This document shows, piece by piece, positions 11,031-27,537 of a stretch of 64,000 nucleotides of DNA. Position numbers and translations under genes: made by a program. How positions within the stretch are numbered: the first letter of the stretch is position 1; each line of letters begins with the position of its first letter. The DNA lies in the NCBI GenBank assembly GCA_036971475.1, contig JBAIZL010000001.1, forward strand, positions 76,248,771 to 76,312,770. Direction: 5' to 3'. The DNA is from Prosapia bicincta. Lineage: Eukaryota; Arthropoda; Insecta; Hemiptera; Cercopidae. The notes under the pieces are model-generated. The model was not told the origin of the DNA. It ran no database searches and worked only from the letters and a program-made list of their open reading frames with translations.

Positions 11031-14000
11031 CATGTAATCGTATTTAGGAATGAAGCACCTTACCTAGTAACATATCACCTATCTTGTGTCATATTGCCAT
11101 ATTTTACCATGTAATCCTAAATAGGAACATACCGCCTTACCTAGTAACACATCCCTCTATCTTGTATCATATTGCCATATTTTACCATGTAATCCTAAAT
11201 AGGAACATACCGTCTTACCTAGTAACACATCCCTCTATCTTGTATCATATTGCCATATTTTACCATGTAATCCTAAATAGGAACATACCGCCTTACCTAG
11301 TAACACATCCCACTATCTTGTATCATATTGGCATATTTTACCATGTAATCGTATTTAGGAATGAAGCAAATTACCTAGAGACATATCACTTATCTTGTAT
11401 CATATTGCCTTATTTTATCATGTAATCCTAAATAGGAACATACCGCCTTACCTAGTAACACATCCCTCTATCTTGTATCATATTGCCATATTTTACCATG
11501 TAATCCTAAATAGGAACATACCGCCTTACCTAGTAACACACCCCTTTATCTTGTGTCACATTGCCTTATTTTACCATGTAATCCTAATTAGGAACATACC
11601 GCCTTACCTAGTAACACATCCCTCTATCTTGTATCATATTACCATATTTTACCATGTTATCGTATTTAGGAATAAAACACCTTACCTAGTAACATATCAC
11701 CTATCTTGTGTCATATTGCCATATTTTACCATGTAATCCTAAATAGGAACATACCGCCTTACCTAGTAACACATCCCTCCATCTAGTATCACATTGGCAT
11801 ATTTTACCATGTAATCGTATTTAGGAATGAAGCACCATACCTAGAAACATATCACTTATCTTTTATCATATTGCCTTATTTTACCATATAATCCTAATTA
11901 GGAAAATACCGCCTTACCTAGTAACACATCCCTCTATCTTGTATCATATTAAAATATTTTACCATGTTTTCGTATTTAGGAATGAAACACCTTACATAGT
12001 AACATATCACCTATCTTGTGTCATATTGCCATATTTTACCATGTAATCCTAAATAGGAACATACCGCCTTACCTAGTAACACATCCCTCTTTCTTGTATC
12101 ATATTGCCATATTTTACCATGTAATCCTAAATAGGAACATACCGTCTTACCTAGTAACACATCCCTCTATCTTGTATCATATTGGCATATTTAACCATGT
12201 AATCGTATTTAGGAATGAAGCACCTTACCTAGAACCATATCACTTATCTTGTATCATATTGCCTTATTTTACCATGTAATCCTAAATAGGAACATACCGC
12301 CTTACCTAGTAACACATTCCTCTATCTTGTATCATATTACCATATATTACCATGTTATCGTATTTAGGAATGAAACACCTTACCTAGTAACATATCACCT
12401 ATCTTGTGTCATATTGCCATATTTTACCATGTAATCCTAAATAGGAACATACCGCCTTACCTAGTAACACATCCCTCTATCTTGTATCATATTGCCATAT
12501 TTTACCATGTAATCCTGAATAGGAACATACCGCCTTACCTAGTAACACATCCCTCTATCTTGTATCATATTACCATATTTTACCATGTAATCGTATTTAG
12601 GAATGAAGCACCTTACCTAGTAACATATCACCTATCTTGTATCATATTGTCATATTTTACCATGTAATCCTAAATAGGAACATACCGCCTTACCTAGTAA
12701 CACATCCCTCTATCTTGTATCATATTACCATATTTTACCATGTAATCGTATTTAGGAATGAAGCACCTTACCTAGTAACATATCATCTATCTTGTATCAT
12801 ATTGCCATATTTTACCATGTAATCTTAAATAGGAACATACCGCCTTACCTAGTAACACATCCCTCTATCTTGTATCATATTGGCATATTTTACCATGTAA
12901 TCGTATTTAGGAATGAAGCACCTTACCTAGAAACATATGACTTATCTTGTATCATATTGCCTTATTTTACCATGTAATCCTAAATAGGAACATACCGCCT
13001 TACCTAGTAACACATCCCTCTATCTTGTATCATATTACCATATTTTACCATGTTATCGTATTTAGGAATGAAACACCTTACCTAGTGACATATCACTTAT
13101 CTTGTCTCATATTGCCATATTTAACCATGTAATCCTAAATAGGAACATACCGCCTTACCTAGTAACACATCCCTCTATCTTGTATCATATTGCCATATTT
13201 TACCATGTAATCCTAAATAGGAACATACCGCCTTACCTAGTAACACATCCCTCTATCTTGTATCATATTGCTATATTTTACCATGTAATCCTAAATAGGA
13301 ACATACCGCCTTACCTAATAACATATCCCACTATCTTGTATCATATTACCATATTTTACCATGTAATCGTATTTAGGAATGAAGCACCTTACCTAGTAAC
13401 ATATCACCTATCTTGTATCATATTGCCATATTTTACCATGTAATCCTAAATAGGGACATACCGCCTTACCTAGTAACACATCCCTCTATCTTGTATCATA
13501 TTACTATATTTTACCATGTTATCGTATTTAGGAATGAAGCACCTTACCTAGTAACACATTCCTCTATCTTGTGTCATATTACCATATTTTACCATGTATT
13601 CGTATTTAGAAATGAAACACCTTACCTAGTAACATATCACTTATCTTGTCTCATATTGCCATATTTTACCATGTAATCCTAAATAGGAACATACCGCCTT
13701 ACCTAGTAACACATCCCTCTATCTTGTATCATATTGCCATATTTTACCATGTAATCCTAAATAGGAACATACCGCCTTACCTAGTAACACATCCCTCTAT
13801 CTTGTATCATATTGCTATATTTTACCATGTAATCCTAAATAGGAACATACCGCCTTACCTAATAACACATCCCACTATCTTGTATCATATTACCATATTT
13901 TACCATGTAATCGTATTTAGGAATGAAGCACCTTACCTAGTAACATATCACCTATCTTGTATCATATTGCCATATTTTACCATGTAATCCTAAATAGGAA

Positions 14001-16130
14001 CATACCGCCTTACCTAGTAACACATCCCTCTATCTTGTATCATATTACCATATTTTACCATGTAATCGTATTTAGGAATGAAGCACCTTACCTAGTAACA
14101 TATCACCTATCTTGTATCATATTGCCATATCTCACCATGTAATCTTAAATAGGAACATACCGCCTTACCTAGTAACACATCCCTCTATCTTGTATCATAT
14201 TGGCATATTTTACCATGTAATCGTATTTAGGAATGAAGCACCTTACCTAGAAACATATCACTTATCTTGTATCATATTGCCTTATTTTACCATGTAATCC
14301 TAAATAGGAACATACCGCCTTACCTAGTAACACATCCCTCTATCTTGTATCATATTACCATATTTTACCATGTTATCGTATTTAGGATTGAAACACCTTA
14401 CCTAGTAACATGTCACCTATCTTGTGTCATATTGCCATATTTTACCATGTAATCCTAAATAGAATCATACCGCCTTACCTAGTAACACATCCCTCTATCT
14501 TGTATCATATTACCATATTTTACCATGTTATCGTATTTAGGATTGAAACACCTTACCTAGTAACATGTCACCTATCTTGTGTCATATTGCCATATTTTAC
14601 CATGTAATCCTAAATAGAAACATACCGCCTTACCTAGTAACACATCCCTCTATCTTGTATCATATTACCATATTTTACCATGTTATCGTATTTAGGAATG
14701 AAACACCTTACCTAGTAACATATCACCTATCTTGTGTCATATTGCCATATTTTATCATGTAATCCTAAATAGGAACATACCGCCTTACCTAGTAACACAT
14801 CCCTTCATCTTGTATCATATTTGCCATATTTTACCATGTAATCCTAAATAGGAACATACCGCCTTACCTAGTAACACATCCCTCTATCTTGTAGCATATT
14901 GCCATATTTTACCATGTAATCCTAAATAGGGACATACCGCCTTACCTAGTAACACATCCCTCTATCTTGTATCATATTACTATATTTTACCATGTTATCG
15001 TATTTAGGAATGAAGCACCTTACCTAGTAACACATTCCTCTATCTTGTGTCATATTACCATATTTTACCATGTATTCGTATTTAGAAATGAAACACCTTA
15101 CCTAGTAATACATCCCTCTATCTTGTATCATATTACCATATTTTACCATGTAATCGTATTTAGGAATGAAGCACCTTACCTAGTAACATATCACCTATCT
15201 TGTATCATATTGCCATATCTTACCATGTAATCTTAAATAGGAACATACCGCCTTACCTAGTAACACATCCCTCTATCTTGTATCATATTGGCATTTTTTA
15301 CCATGTAATCGTATTTAGGAATGAAGCACCTTACCTAGAAACATATCACTTATCTTGTATCATATTGCCTTATTTTACCATGTAATCCTAAATAGGAACA
15401 TACCGCCTTACCTAGTAACACATCCCTCTATCTTGTATCATATTACCATATTTTACCATGTAATCGTATTTAGGAATGAAGCACCTTACCTAGTAACATA
15501 TCACCCATCTTGTATCATATTGCCATATTTTACCATGTAATCCTAAATAGGAACATACCGCCTTACCTAGTAACACATCCCTCTATCTTGTATCATATTG
15601 CCATATTTTACCATGTAATCCTTAATAGGAACATACCGCCTTACCTAGTAACACATCCCACTATCTTGTATCATATTGGCATATCTTACCATGTAATCGT
15701 ATTTAGGAATGAAGCACCTTACCTAGGGACATATCACTTATCTTGTATCATATTGCCTTATTTTATCATGTAATCCTAAATAGGAACATACCGCCTTACC
15801 TAGTAACACATCCCTCTATCTTGTATCATATTGCCATATTTTACCATGTAATCCTAAATAGGAACATACCGCCTTACCTACTAACACATCCCTCTATCTT
15901 GTATCATATTAAAATATTTTACCATGTTATCGTATTTAGGATTGAAACACCTTACCTAGTAACATGTCACCTATCTTGTGTCATATTGCAATATTTTACC
16001 ATGTAATCCTAAATAGGAACATACCGCCTTACCTAGTAACACATCCCTCTATCTTGTATCATATTACCATATTTTACCATGTTATCGTATTTAGGAATGA
16101 AACACCTTACCTAGTAACATATCACCTATC
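11030..16130. repeat. 78-bp satellite, mixed A/B monomer zone
   Basis: Two monomer types alternate. Type A (78 bp) holds CCTAAATAGGAACATACCGCC. Type B (77 bp) holds CGTATTTAGGAATGAAGCACC, and its TATCACCTATC segment is one base shorter than the A counterpart. Common orders are AB (155 bp), AAB (233 bp) and AAAB (311 bp). Because B is 77 bp, each B shifts the reading frame, so open frames here break into pieces of about 61, 87 or 113 codons. Confidence 0.93.
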
Positions 16131-19100
16131 TTGTGTCATATTGCCATATTTTACCATGTAATCCTAAATAGGAACATAAAGCCTTACCTAGTAACACATC
16201 CCTCCATCTTGTATCATATAGCCATATTTTACCATGTAATCCTAAATAGGAACATACCGCCTTACCTAGTAACACATCCCTCTATCTTGTATCATATTAC
16301 CATATTTTACCATGTATTCGTATTTAGAAATGAAACACCTTACCTAGTAATACATCCCTCTATCTTGTATCATATTGCCATTTTTTATCATGTAATCCTA
16401 AATAGGAACATACCGCCTTACCTAGTAACACATCCCTCTATCTTGTATCATATTGCCATATTTTACCATGTAATCCTAAATAGGAACATACCGCCTTACC
16501 TAGTAACACATCCCTCTATCTTGTATCATATTGCCATATTTTACCATGTAATCCTAAATAGGAACATACTGCCTTACCTAGTAACACATCCCTCTATCTT
16601 GTATCATATTGCCATATTTTACCATGTAATCCTAAATAGGAACATACCGCCTTACCTAGTAACACATCCCTCCATCTTGTATCATATTGCCATATTTTAC
16701 CATGTAATCCTAAATAGGAACATACCGCCTTACCTAGTAACACATCCCTCTATCTTGTATCATATTGCCATATTTTACCATGTAATCCTAAATAGGAACA
16801 TACCGCCTTACCTAGTAACACATCCCTCTATCTTGTATCATATTGCCATATTTTACCATGTAATCCTAAATAGGAACATACCGCCTTACCTAGTAACACA
16901 TCCCTCTATCTTGTATCATATTGCCATATTTTACCATGTAATCCTAAATAGGAACATACCGCCTTACCTAGTAACACATCCCACTATCTTGTATCATATT
17001 GGCATATTTTACCATGTAATCGTATTTAGGAATGAAGCACCTTACCTAGGGACATATCACTTATCTTGTATCATATTGCCTTATTTTATCATGTAATCCT
17101 AAATAGGAACATACCGCCTTACCTAGTAACACATCCCTCTATCTTGTATCATATTGCCATATTTTACCATGTAATCCTAAATAGGAACATACCACCTTAC
17201 CTAGTAACACATCCCTCTATCTTGTATCATATTGCCATATTTTACCATGTAATCCTAAATAGGGACATACCGCCTTACCTAGTAACACATCCCTCTATCT
17301 TGTATCATATTACTATATTTTACCATGTTATAGTATTTAGGAATGAAGCACCTTACCTAGTAACACATTCCTCTATCTTGTGTCATATTACCATATTTTA
17401 CCATGTATTCGTATTTAGAAATGAAACACCTTACCTAGTAATACATCCCTCTATCTTGTATCATATTGCCATTTTTTACCATGTAATCCTAAATAGGAAC
17501 ATACCGCCTTACCTAGTAACACATCCCTCTATCTTGTATCATATAGCCATATTTTACCATGTAATCCTAAATGGGAACATACCGCCTTACCTAGTAACAC
17601 ATCCCTCTATCTTGTATCATATTGCCATATTTTACCATGTAATCCTAAATAGGGACATACCGCCTTACCTAGTAACACATCCCTCTATCTTGTATCATAT
17701 TGCCATATTTTACCATGTAATCCTAAATAGAAACTTACCGCCTTACCTAGTAACACATCCCTCTATCTTGTATCATATTGCCATATTTTACCATGTAATC
17801 CTAAATAGGAACATACCGCCTTACCTAGTAACACATCCCTCTATCTTGTATCATATTGCCATATTTTACCATGTAATCCTAAATAGGAACATACCGCCTT
17901 ACCTAGTAACACATCCCTCTATCTTGTATCATATTGCCATATTTTACCATGTAATCCTAAATAGGAACATACCGCCTTACCTAGTAACACATCCCTCTAT
18001 CTTGTATCATATAGCCATATTTTACCATGTAATCCTAAATGGGAACATACCGCCTTACCTAGTAACACATCCCTCTATCTTGTATCATATTGCCATATTT
18101 TACCATGTAATCCTAAATAGGAACATACCGCCTTACCTAGTAACACATCCCTCTATCTTGTATCATATTGCCATATTTTACCATGTAATCCTAAATAGGA
18201 ACATACCGCCTTCCCTAGTGACACATCCCTCTATCTTGTATCATATTACCATATTTTACCATGTATTCGTATTTAGAAATGAAACACCTTACCTAGTAAT
18301 ACATCCCTCTATCTTGTATCATATTGCCATTTTTTATCATGTAATCCTAAATAGGAACATACCGCCTTACCTAGTAACACATCTCTCTATCTTGTACAAT
18401 ATAGCCATATTTTACCATGTAATCCTAAATAGAAACTTACCGCCTTACCTAGTAACACATCCCTCTATCTTGTATAATATTGCCATATTTTACCATGTAA
18501 TCCTAAATAGGAACATACCGCCTTACCTAGTAACACATCCCTCTATCTTGTACAATATAGCCATATTTTACCATGTAATCCTAAATAGGAACATACCGTC
18601 TTACCTAGTAACACATCCCTCTATCTTGTATAATATTGCCATATTTTACCATGTAATCCTAAATAGAAACTTACCGCCTTACCTAGTAACACATCCCTCT
18701 ATCTTGTATCATATTGCCATATTTTACCATGTAATCCTAAATGGGAACATACCGCCTTACCTAGTAACACATCCCTCTATCTTGTATCATATAGCCATAT
18801 TTTACCATGTAATCCTAAATAGGAACATACCGCCTTACCTAGTAACACATCCCTCTATCTTGTATCATATTGCCATATTTTACCATGTAATCCTAAATAG
18901 GAACATACCGCCTTACCTAGTAACACATCCCTCTATCTTGTATCATATAGCCATATTTTACCATGTAATCCTAAATAGGAACATACCGCCTTACCTAGTA
19001 ACACATCCCTCTATCTTGTACAATATAGCCATATTTTACCATGTAATCCTAAATAGGAACATACCGCCTTACCTAGTAACACATCCCTCTATCTTGTACA

Positions 19101-22100
19101 ATATAGCCATATTTTACCATGTAATCCTAAGTAGGAACATACCGCCTTACCTAGTAACACATCCCTCTATCTTGTATCATATAGCCATATTTTACCATGT
19201 AATCCTAAATGGGAACATACCGCCTTACCTAGTAACACATTTCTCTATCTTGTATCATATTGCCATATTTTACCATGTAATCCTAAATAGGAACATACCG
19301 CCTTACCTAGTGTTACATCCCTCTATCTTGTATCATATTACCATATTTTACCATGTATTCGTATTTAGAAATGAAACACCTTACCTAGTAATACATCCCT
19401 CTATCTTGTATCATATTGCCATTTTTTATCATGTAATCCTAAATAGGAACATACCGCCTTACCTAGTAACACATCCCTCTATCTTGTACAATATAGCCAT
19501 ATTTTACCATGTAATCCTAAATAGAAACTTACCGCCTTACCTAGTAACACATCCCTCTATCTTGTATCATATTGCCATATTTTACCATGTAATCCTAAAT
19601 AGGAACATACCGCCTTACCTAGTGACACATCCCTCTATCTTGTATCATATTACCATATTTTACCATGTATTCGTATTTAGAAATGAAACACCTTACCTAG
19701 TAATACATCCCTCTATCTTGTATCATATTGCCATTTTTTATCATGTAATCCTAAATAGGAACATACCGCCTTACCTAGTAACACATCCCTCTATCTTGTA
19801 CAATATAGCCATATTTTACCATGTAATCCTAAATAGAAACTTACCGCCTTACCTAGTAACACATCTCTCTATCTTGTATCATATTGCCATATTTTACCAT
19901 GTAATCCTAAATAGAAACTTACCGCCTTACCTAGTAACACATCTCTCTATCTTGTATCATATTGCCATATTTTACCATGTAATCCTAAATAGGAACTTAC
20001 CGCCTTACCTAGTAACACATCCCTCTATCTTGTACAATATAGCCATATTTTACCATGTAATCCTAAATAGAAACTTACCGCCTTACCTAGTAACACATCT
20101 CTCTATCTTGTATCATATTGCCATATTTTACCATGTAATCCTAAATAGAAACTTACCGCCTTACCTAGTAACACATCCTTCTATCTTGTATGATATTGCC
20201 ATATTTTACCATGTAATCCTAAATAGAAACTTACCGCCTTACCTAGTAACACATCCCTCTATCTTGTACAATATAGCTATATTTTACCATGTAATCCTAA
20301 ATAGAAACTTACCGCCTTACCTAGTAACACATCCCTCTATCTTGTACAATATAGCCATATTTTACCATGTAATCCTAAATAGAAACTTACCGCCTTACCT
20401 AGTAACATATCCTTCTATCTTGTATGATATTGCCATATTTTACCATGTAATCCTAAATAGAAACTTACCGCCTTACCTAGTAACATATCCTTCTATCTTG
20501 TATGATATAGCCATATTTTACCATGTAATCCTAAATAGAAACTTACCGCCTTACCTAGTAACACATCTCTCTATCTTGTACAATATAGCCATATTTTACC
20601 ATGTAATCCTAAATAGAAACTTACCGCCTTACCTAGTAACATATCCTTCTATCTTGTATCATATTGCCATATTTTACCATGTAATCCTAAATAGAAACTT
20701 ACCGCCTTACCTAGTAACACATCCCTCTATCTTGTACAATATAGCCATATTTTACCATGTAATCCTAAATAGAAACTTACCGCCTTACCTAGTAACATAT
20801 CCTTCTATCTTGTATGATATTGCCATATTTTACCATGTAATCCTAAATAGAAACTTACCGCCTTACCTAGTAACACATCCCTCTATCTTGTACAATATAG
20901 CTATATTTTACCATGTAATCCTAAATAGAAACTTACCGCCTTACCTAGTAACACATCCCTCTATCTTGTACAATATAGCCATATTTTACCATGTAATCCT
21001 AAATAGAAACTTACCGCCTTACCTAGTAACACATCCCTCTATCTTGTACAATATAGCCATATTTTACCATGTAATCCTAAATAGAAACTTACCGCCTTAC
21101 CTAGTAACACATCCCTCTATCTTGTACAATATAGCTATATTTTACCATGTAATCCTAAATAGAAACTTACCGCCTTACCTAGTAACACATCCCTCTATCT
21201 TGTACAATATAGCCATATTTTACCATGTAATCCTAAATAGAAACTTACCGCCTTACCTAGTAACACATCCCTCTATCTTGTACAATATAGCCATATTTTA
21301 CCATGTAATCCTAAATAGAAACTTACCGCCTTACCTAGTAACACATCTCTCTATCTTGTATCATATTGCCATATTTTACCATGTAATCCTAAATAGAAAC
21401 TTACCGCCTTACCTAGTAACACATCCCTCTATCTTGTACAATATAGCCATATTTTACCATGTAATCCTAAATAGAAACTTACCGCCTTACCTAGTAACAT
21501 ATCCTTCTATCTTGTATGATATTGCCATATTTTACCATGTAATCCTAAATAGAAACTTACCGCCTTACCTAGTAACATATCCTTCTATCTTGTATGATAT
21601 AGCCATATTTTACCATGTAATCCTAAATAGAAACTTACCGCCTTACCTAGTAACACATCCCTCTATCTTGTACAATATAGTCATATTTTACCATGTAATC
21701 CTAAATAGAAACTTACCGCCTTACCTAGTAACACATCCCTCTATCTTGTACAATATAGCTATATTTTACCATGTAATCCTAAATAGAAACTTACCGCCTT
21801 ACCTAGTAACACATCCCTCTATCTTGTACAATATAGCCATATTTTACCATGTAATCCTAAATAGAAACTTACCGCCTTACCTAGTAACACATCCCTCTAT
21901 CTTGTACAATATAGCCATATTTTACCATGTAATCCTAAATAGAAACTTACCGCCTTACCTAGTAACACATCTCTCTATCTTGTATCATATTGCCATATTT
22001 TACCATGTAATCCTAAATAGAAACTTACCGCCTTACCTAGTAACACATCCCTCTATCTTGTACAATATAGCCATATTTTACCATGTAATCCTAAATAGAA

Positions 22101-23040
22101 ACTTACCGCCTTACCTAGTAACATATCCTTCTATCTTGTATGATATTGCCATATTTTACCATGTAATCCTAAATAGAAACTTACCGCCTTACCTAGTAAC
22201 ATATCCTTCTATCTTGTATGATATAGCCATATTTTACCATGTAATCCTAAATAGAAACTTACCGCCTTACCTAGTAACACATCTCTCTATCTTGTATCAT
22301 ATTGCCATATTTTACCATGTAATCCTAAATAGAAACTTACCGCCTTACCTAGTAACACATCCCTCTATCTTGTACAATATAGCTATATTTTACCATGTAA
22401 TCCTAAATAGAAACTTACCGCCTTACCTAGTAACATATCCTTCTATCTTGTATGATATTGCCATATTTTACCATGTAATCCTAAATAGAAACTTACCGCC
22501 TTACCTAGTAACACATCCCTCTATCTTGTATCATATTGCCATATTTTACCATGTAATCCTAAATAGAAACTTACCGCCTTACCTAGTAACACATCCCTCT
22601 ATCTTGTACAATATAGCTATATTTTACCATGTAATCCTAAATAGAAACTTACCGCCTTACCTAGTAACACATCCCTCTATCTTGTACAATATAGCCATAT
22701 TTTACCATGTAATCCTAAATAGAAACTTACCGCCTTACCTAGTAACATATCCTTCTATCTTGTATGATATTGCCATATTTTACCATGTAATCCTAAATAG
22801 AAACTTACCGCCTTACCTAGTAACACATCCCTCTATCTTGTACAATATAGCCATATTTTACCATGTAATCCTAAATAGAAACTTACCGCCTTACCTAGTA
22901 ACACATCCCTCTATCTTGTACAATATAGCCATATTTTACCATGTAATCCTAAATAGAAACTTACCGCCTTACCTAGTAACACATCCTTCTATCTTGTATG
23001 ATATTGCCTTATTTTACCATGTAATCCTATCTAGTAACAT
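16131..23040. repeat. 78-bp satellite, homogeneous zone
   Basis: Nearly all monomers are 78 bp (3 x 26) with no stop codon in one plus-strand frame, which by itself creates open frames of 321 and 2063 codons (16131-17096 and 17066-23257). From about 18.4 kb, subfamilies appear: TACAATATAGCC, TATGATATTGCC and TATCATATTGCC variants, plus AAATAGAAACTTACC replacing AAATAGGAACATACC. Beyond 20 kb almost every unit has the AAACTTACC form. Marker variants repeat in blocks of 4 or 8 monomers (e.g. 21342 and 21966, 624 bp apart). I do not regard the long open frame as a gene. Confidence 0.95.
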
Positions 23041-23990
23041 ACCACGTTATATAGTGTCATATCACTCTATCTTGTATCATATTGCCATGTTTTACCATGT
23101 AATACTATCTAGTAATGAAGCACCATACCTAGTAACATATCACCCTATCTTCTATCATTTTGTCGTATTTTACCATGTAGTCCTATCTAGAAACATAGTC
23201 CCTTATTTATTAACACATCACCCTATATTGTATCATATTGCCATATTTACCATGTAATCCTATCTAGTAACATATTACCCTATATTGTATCATATTGCCA
23301 TATTTACCATGTAATCCTATCTAGTAACATATTACCCTATATTGTATCATATTGCCATATTTACCATGTAATCCTATCTAGTAACATATTACCCTATCTT
23401 GTAACATATAGCCATATTTACCATGTAATTCTATCTAGTAACATATTACCCTATCCTGTAACATATCTCCTTATCTTGTAAAATATCGTAATACTGTAGC
23501 AGCATGGTACCCTACCTAATACGAAACAACTTTTTTCTTATAACATATTGCTTTATTTAGTATCATAATACCCTATCGTTTAAACAATTGTTTTATCTTG
23601 TAACATATCAATCTATCTTGTATCATATGCCATATTTTATCATGTAATCCTATCTAGTAACATACCACCTTATCTAGTATCACATCACCTATATTGTATC
23701 ATATTGCCATATTTTATCATGTAATACTATCTAGTAATGAAGCACCATACGTAGTAACATATCACCCTATCTTGTATCATATAATATATGATAATGTAAC
23801 AGCATGGTACCCTACCTAATACGACATCACTTTTTTCTTATGACATATTGCTTTATCTAGTAACATAACACCCTAGATTTATTTATCGTTTAAATAATCG
23901 TTTCATCTTATAACATATAACTCTATCTTGTAACATAGCGCCTTATCTAGTAAGATATCACCTTTTATTGAACCAAATTATGTTTTTCTT
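23041..23990. repeat. diverged right edge of the 78-bp satellite
   Basis: Monomers become irregular. A short block of about 57-bp units (CCATATTTACCATGTAATCCTATCTAGTAACATATTACCCTATATTGTATC type) repeats at about 23250-23410, and the remainder shows 20-26-bp subunits. A larger stretch holding TAACAGCATGGTACCCTACCTAATACGA repeats at about 23497 and 23796. Confidence 0.8.
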
Positions 23991-24889
23991 ATTTTAACAG
24001 CATTACCGAAATATATTAACATAGTAGAGTGACGAAGTAATCCTAAAAAAATAATACTTGGTAGATGCTACTTTGGTTCATTCTTGATATAAGTTCGCAT
24101 AAAACTGTCAATTCTTTGCTCGCACTCCTTATAACTTAAACACATCCCACAAGATGCAACAATTGTCCACGATATGTCCTCTATTTTTCGGAACGCCTCT
24201 CTCTAATATTACATTACATTTATCTTTATTTACAAATACCGAACTATAAAAGCGTCCAGGACTGCAGTAATCAGACCCGATGCGGATCATTGTAGGCTTT
24301 ATTAGGCTGGCGTAACCTTGGGGATCCCCGACAATAACGGCCCGCATGGGATGCCACCATTAGAGGGGTCGACGTCCCTCCCCGCGCCACACAACTCGGA
24401 CGTGCACAAGTCACATTCGTTAAACAATTCTAATGTATTTCCTTAAAATATTAAATATACTTAAGCCAATCGCATCGCCACTGTAAGTATTGCGTTATGG
24501 TGGCTTCACTTGGTTCTATTTTTTTTTTTTAATCAAAGAAACAATTATGATTATTACTGCCTAAAATAAATACACGTTACTTCAACTTAAATAGCGAGAA
24601 AAGTTAAATGAAAATAAAATTGTTATGAAAGCAATCGACACAAAAGAATAAAAATAACTTACAATTAAAACAATTAATGAATAACTTACACAGATGATTT
24701 ATAATCGTCTTCATTGTGTCTAGAGATATGTAAAACTAATAATATAGTATTAAGGTTTATTATTAAATAGGTGTTTACGGCGACAACGAAGACTCAGTCA
24801 ATGACCAAACTGTCCCTCAATGCCAAATTTGAACTTAAAAGTTCAAAACTATCACGAAAGTAGTTCAACTTATCAAAATCGAACAGTAA
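23991..24889. other. unique-looking DNA with a small minus-strand ORF
   Basis: A 72-codon minus-strand frame (24129-24347) lies in a GC-richer patch (about 24280-24420). It contains AATAAA on the minus strand near 24297 and again near 24228, which would suit the regulatory part of a mobile element as well as a gene. I recognise no domain in the short product and do not call it a gene. Confidence 0.3.
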
Positions 24890-25745
24890 ATGTATGTTTT
24901 CTCATTAGCTCTATGCACCTGACAATGAGAAATATTTTGTTTTCTCATTAGCTCTATACACCTGACACTGAGAAATATTTTGTTTTCTCATTAGCTCTAT
25001 GCACCTGACACTGAGAAATATTTTGTTTTCTCATTAGCTCTGTGCACCTGACACTGAGAAATATTTTGTTTTGTCATTAGCTCCATGCACCCGACACTGA
25101 GAAATATTTTGTTTTCTCATTAGCTCTATGCACCTGACACTGAGAAATATTTTGTTTTGTCATTAGCTCCATGCACCTGACACTGAGAAATATTTTGTTT
25201 TCTCATTAGCTCTATGCACCTGACAATAAGAAATATTTTTGTCATTAGCTCCATGCCCTTAACAATCAGACTTATTTTGTTTTGTAATTAACCCCATGCA
25301 CCTGACAATGAGAAATATTTTGTTTTGTTATTAGCTCCATCCACCTGACAATGAGAAATATTTTGTTTTGTCATTAGTTCCATTCAGCTGACAATGAGAA
25401 ATATTTTGTTTTGTCATAAGCCAAATGCACTTGACAATGAGAAATATTTTTTGTCATTAGCTTCATGCACCTGGTAGTGAGAAGTATTTTGTTTTCTCAT
25501 TAGCTCTATGCACCTGACAATGAGAATATATTTTATTTTGCCTTTAGCTCCATGCAGCTGACAATGAGAAATATTTTGTATTGTCATTAGCTCCATGCAC
25601 CTGACAATGAGATATATTTTGTATTGTCATTAGATCCATTCAGCTGACAATGAGATATATTTTGTTTCGTCATTAGCTCCTTGCTCCTGACAATGATAAA
25701 TATTTTGTTTTGCCATTAGCTCCATGCACCTCACAATGAAAAATA
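24890..25745. repeat. 43-bp tandem array, about 20 copies
   Basis: CATTAGCTC(T/C)ATGCACCTGAC followed by AATGAGAAATATTTTGTTTT repeats every 43 bp (e.g. starts at 24901 and 24944). The left half is more uniform; copies to the right diverge (ATTAACCCCATG, AGTTCCATTCAG). Confidence 0.93.
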
Positions 25746-26225
25746 TTGAGATATTCCTTCGACATCATAGTCCCGAGTCTCGATATTCATTCGAGATCGA
25801 AGCAAACCCGCGTTACCACTAATAAGGACTCAGACTATACTTGGAACTATCGCGAATTTACATAGAAAGTAAAGCTAAATGTCTGTCATGCCACCTAGGT
25901 TAGACGGCACTCCGTCTGTAACTAGTTGTGTACCTCGAATCACCCCGCAGATTATTGCCACATAACCTCGCAATTTGAGCCTATATTTTGAACACAAAAC
26001 CCCTCCTAAATAAAGACTAGTGCCAACACTTCGTGAACTCTCATTAACTATGTACCAGAGCGCTGGATAACATCAACCAGAAGATGGTTGGGAGAGTTAA
26101 CTCAAAACCAGGTCCAGCTCAAGAAGAGAATTTAAAAAGACAGAATGAGAAGAAAAGCGTTTGACGAGGAGTCCCTGACTCCTGATCTAACCTCATCGCC
26201 GAAAACTCTACATAGTAGACATACA
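25746..26225. other. unannotated DNA
   Basis: Nothing recognisable: no ORF of note, no repeat, no transposon end. Confidence 0.4.

Positions 26226-27537
<1,312 letters not shown>

Noticed and set aside
11030..23040. CRISPR array, because of regular repeats
   Set aside because: Repeats are contiguous with no unique spacers, the unit is 78 bp, there are no cas genes, and the surroundings are eukaryotic.
17066..23257. 2063-codon open frame as a repeat-protein gene
   Set aside because: It is explained fully by a stop-free 78-bp satellite monomer. It has no unique N- or C-terminal domain, no signal peptide, and its edges coincide with satellite divergence rather than with gene signals.
24890..25745. 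Hammerhead-like CTGACACTGAGAAAT in the 43-bp repeat
   Set aside because: There is no CUGANGA box, no stem II and no palindromic stem III; the similarity is limited to a few bases.
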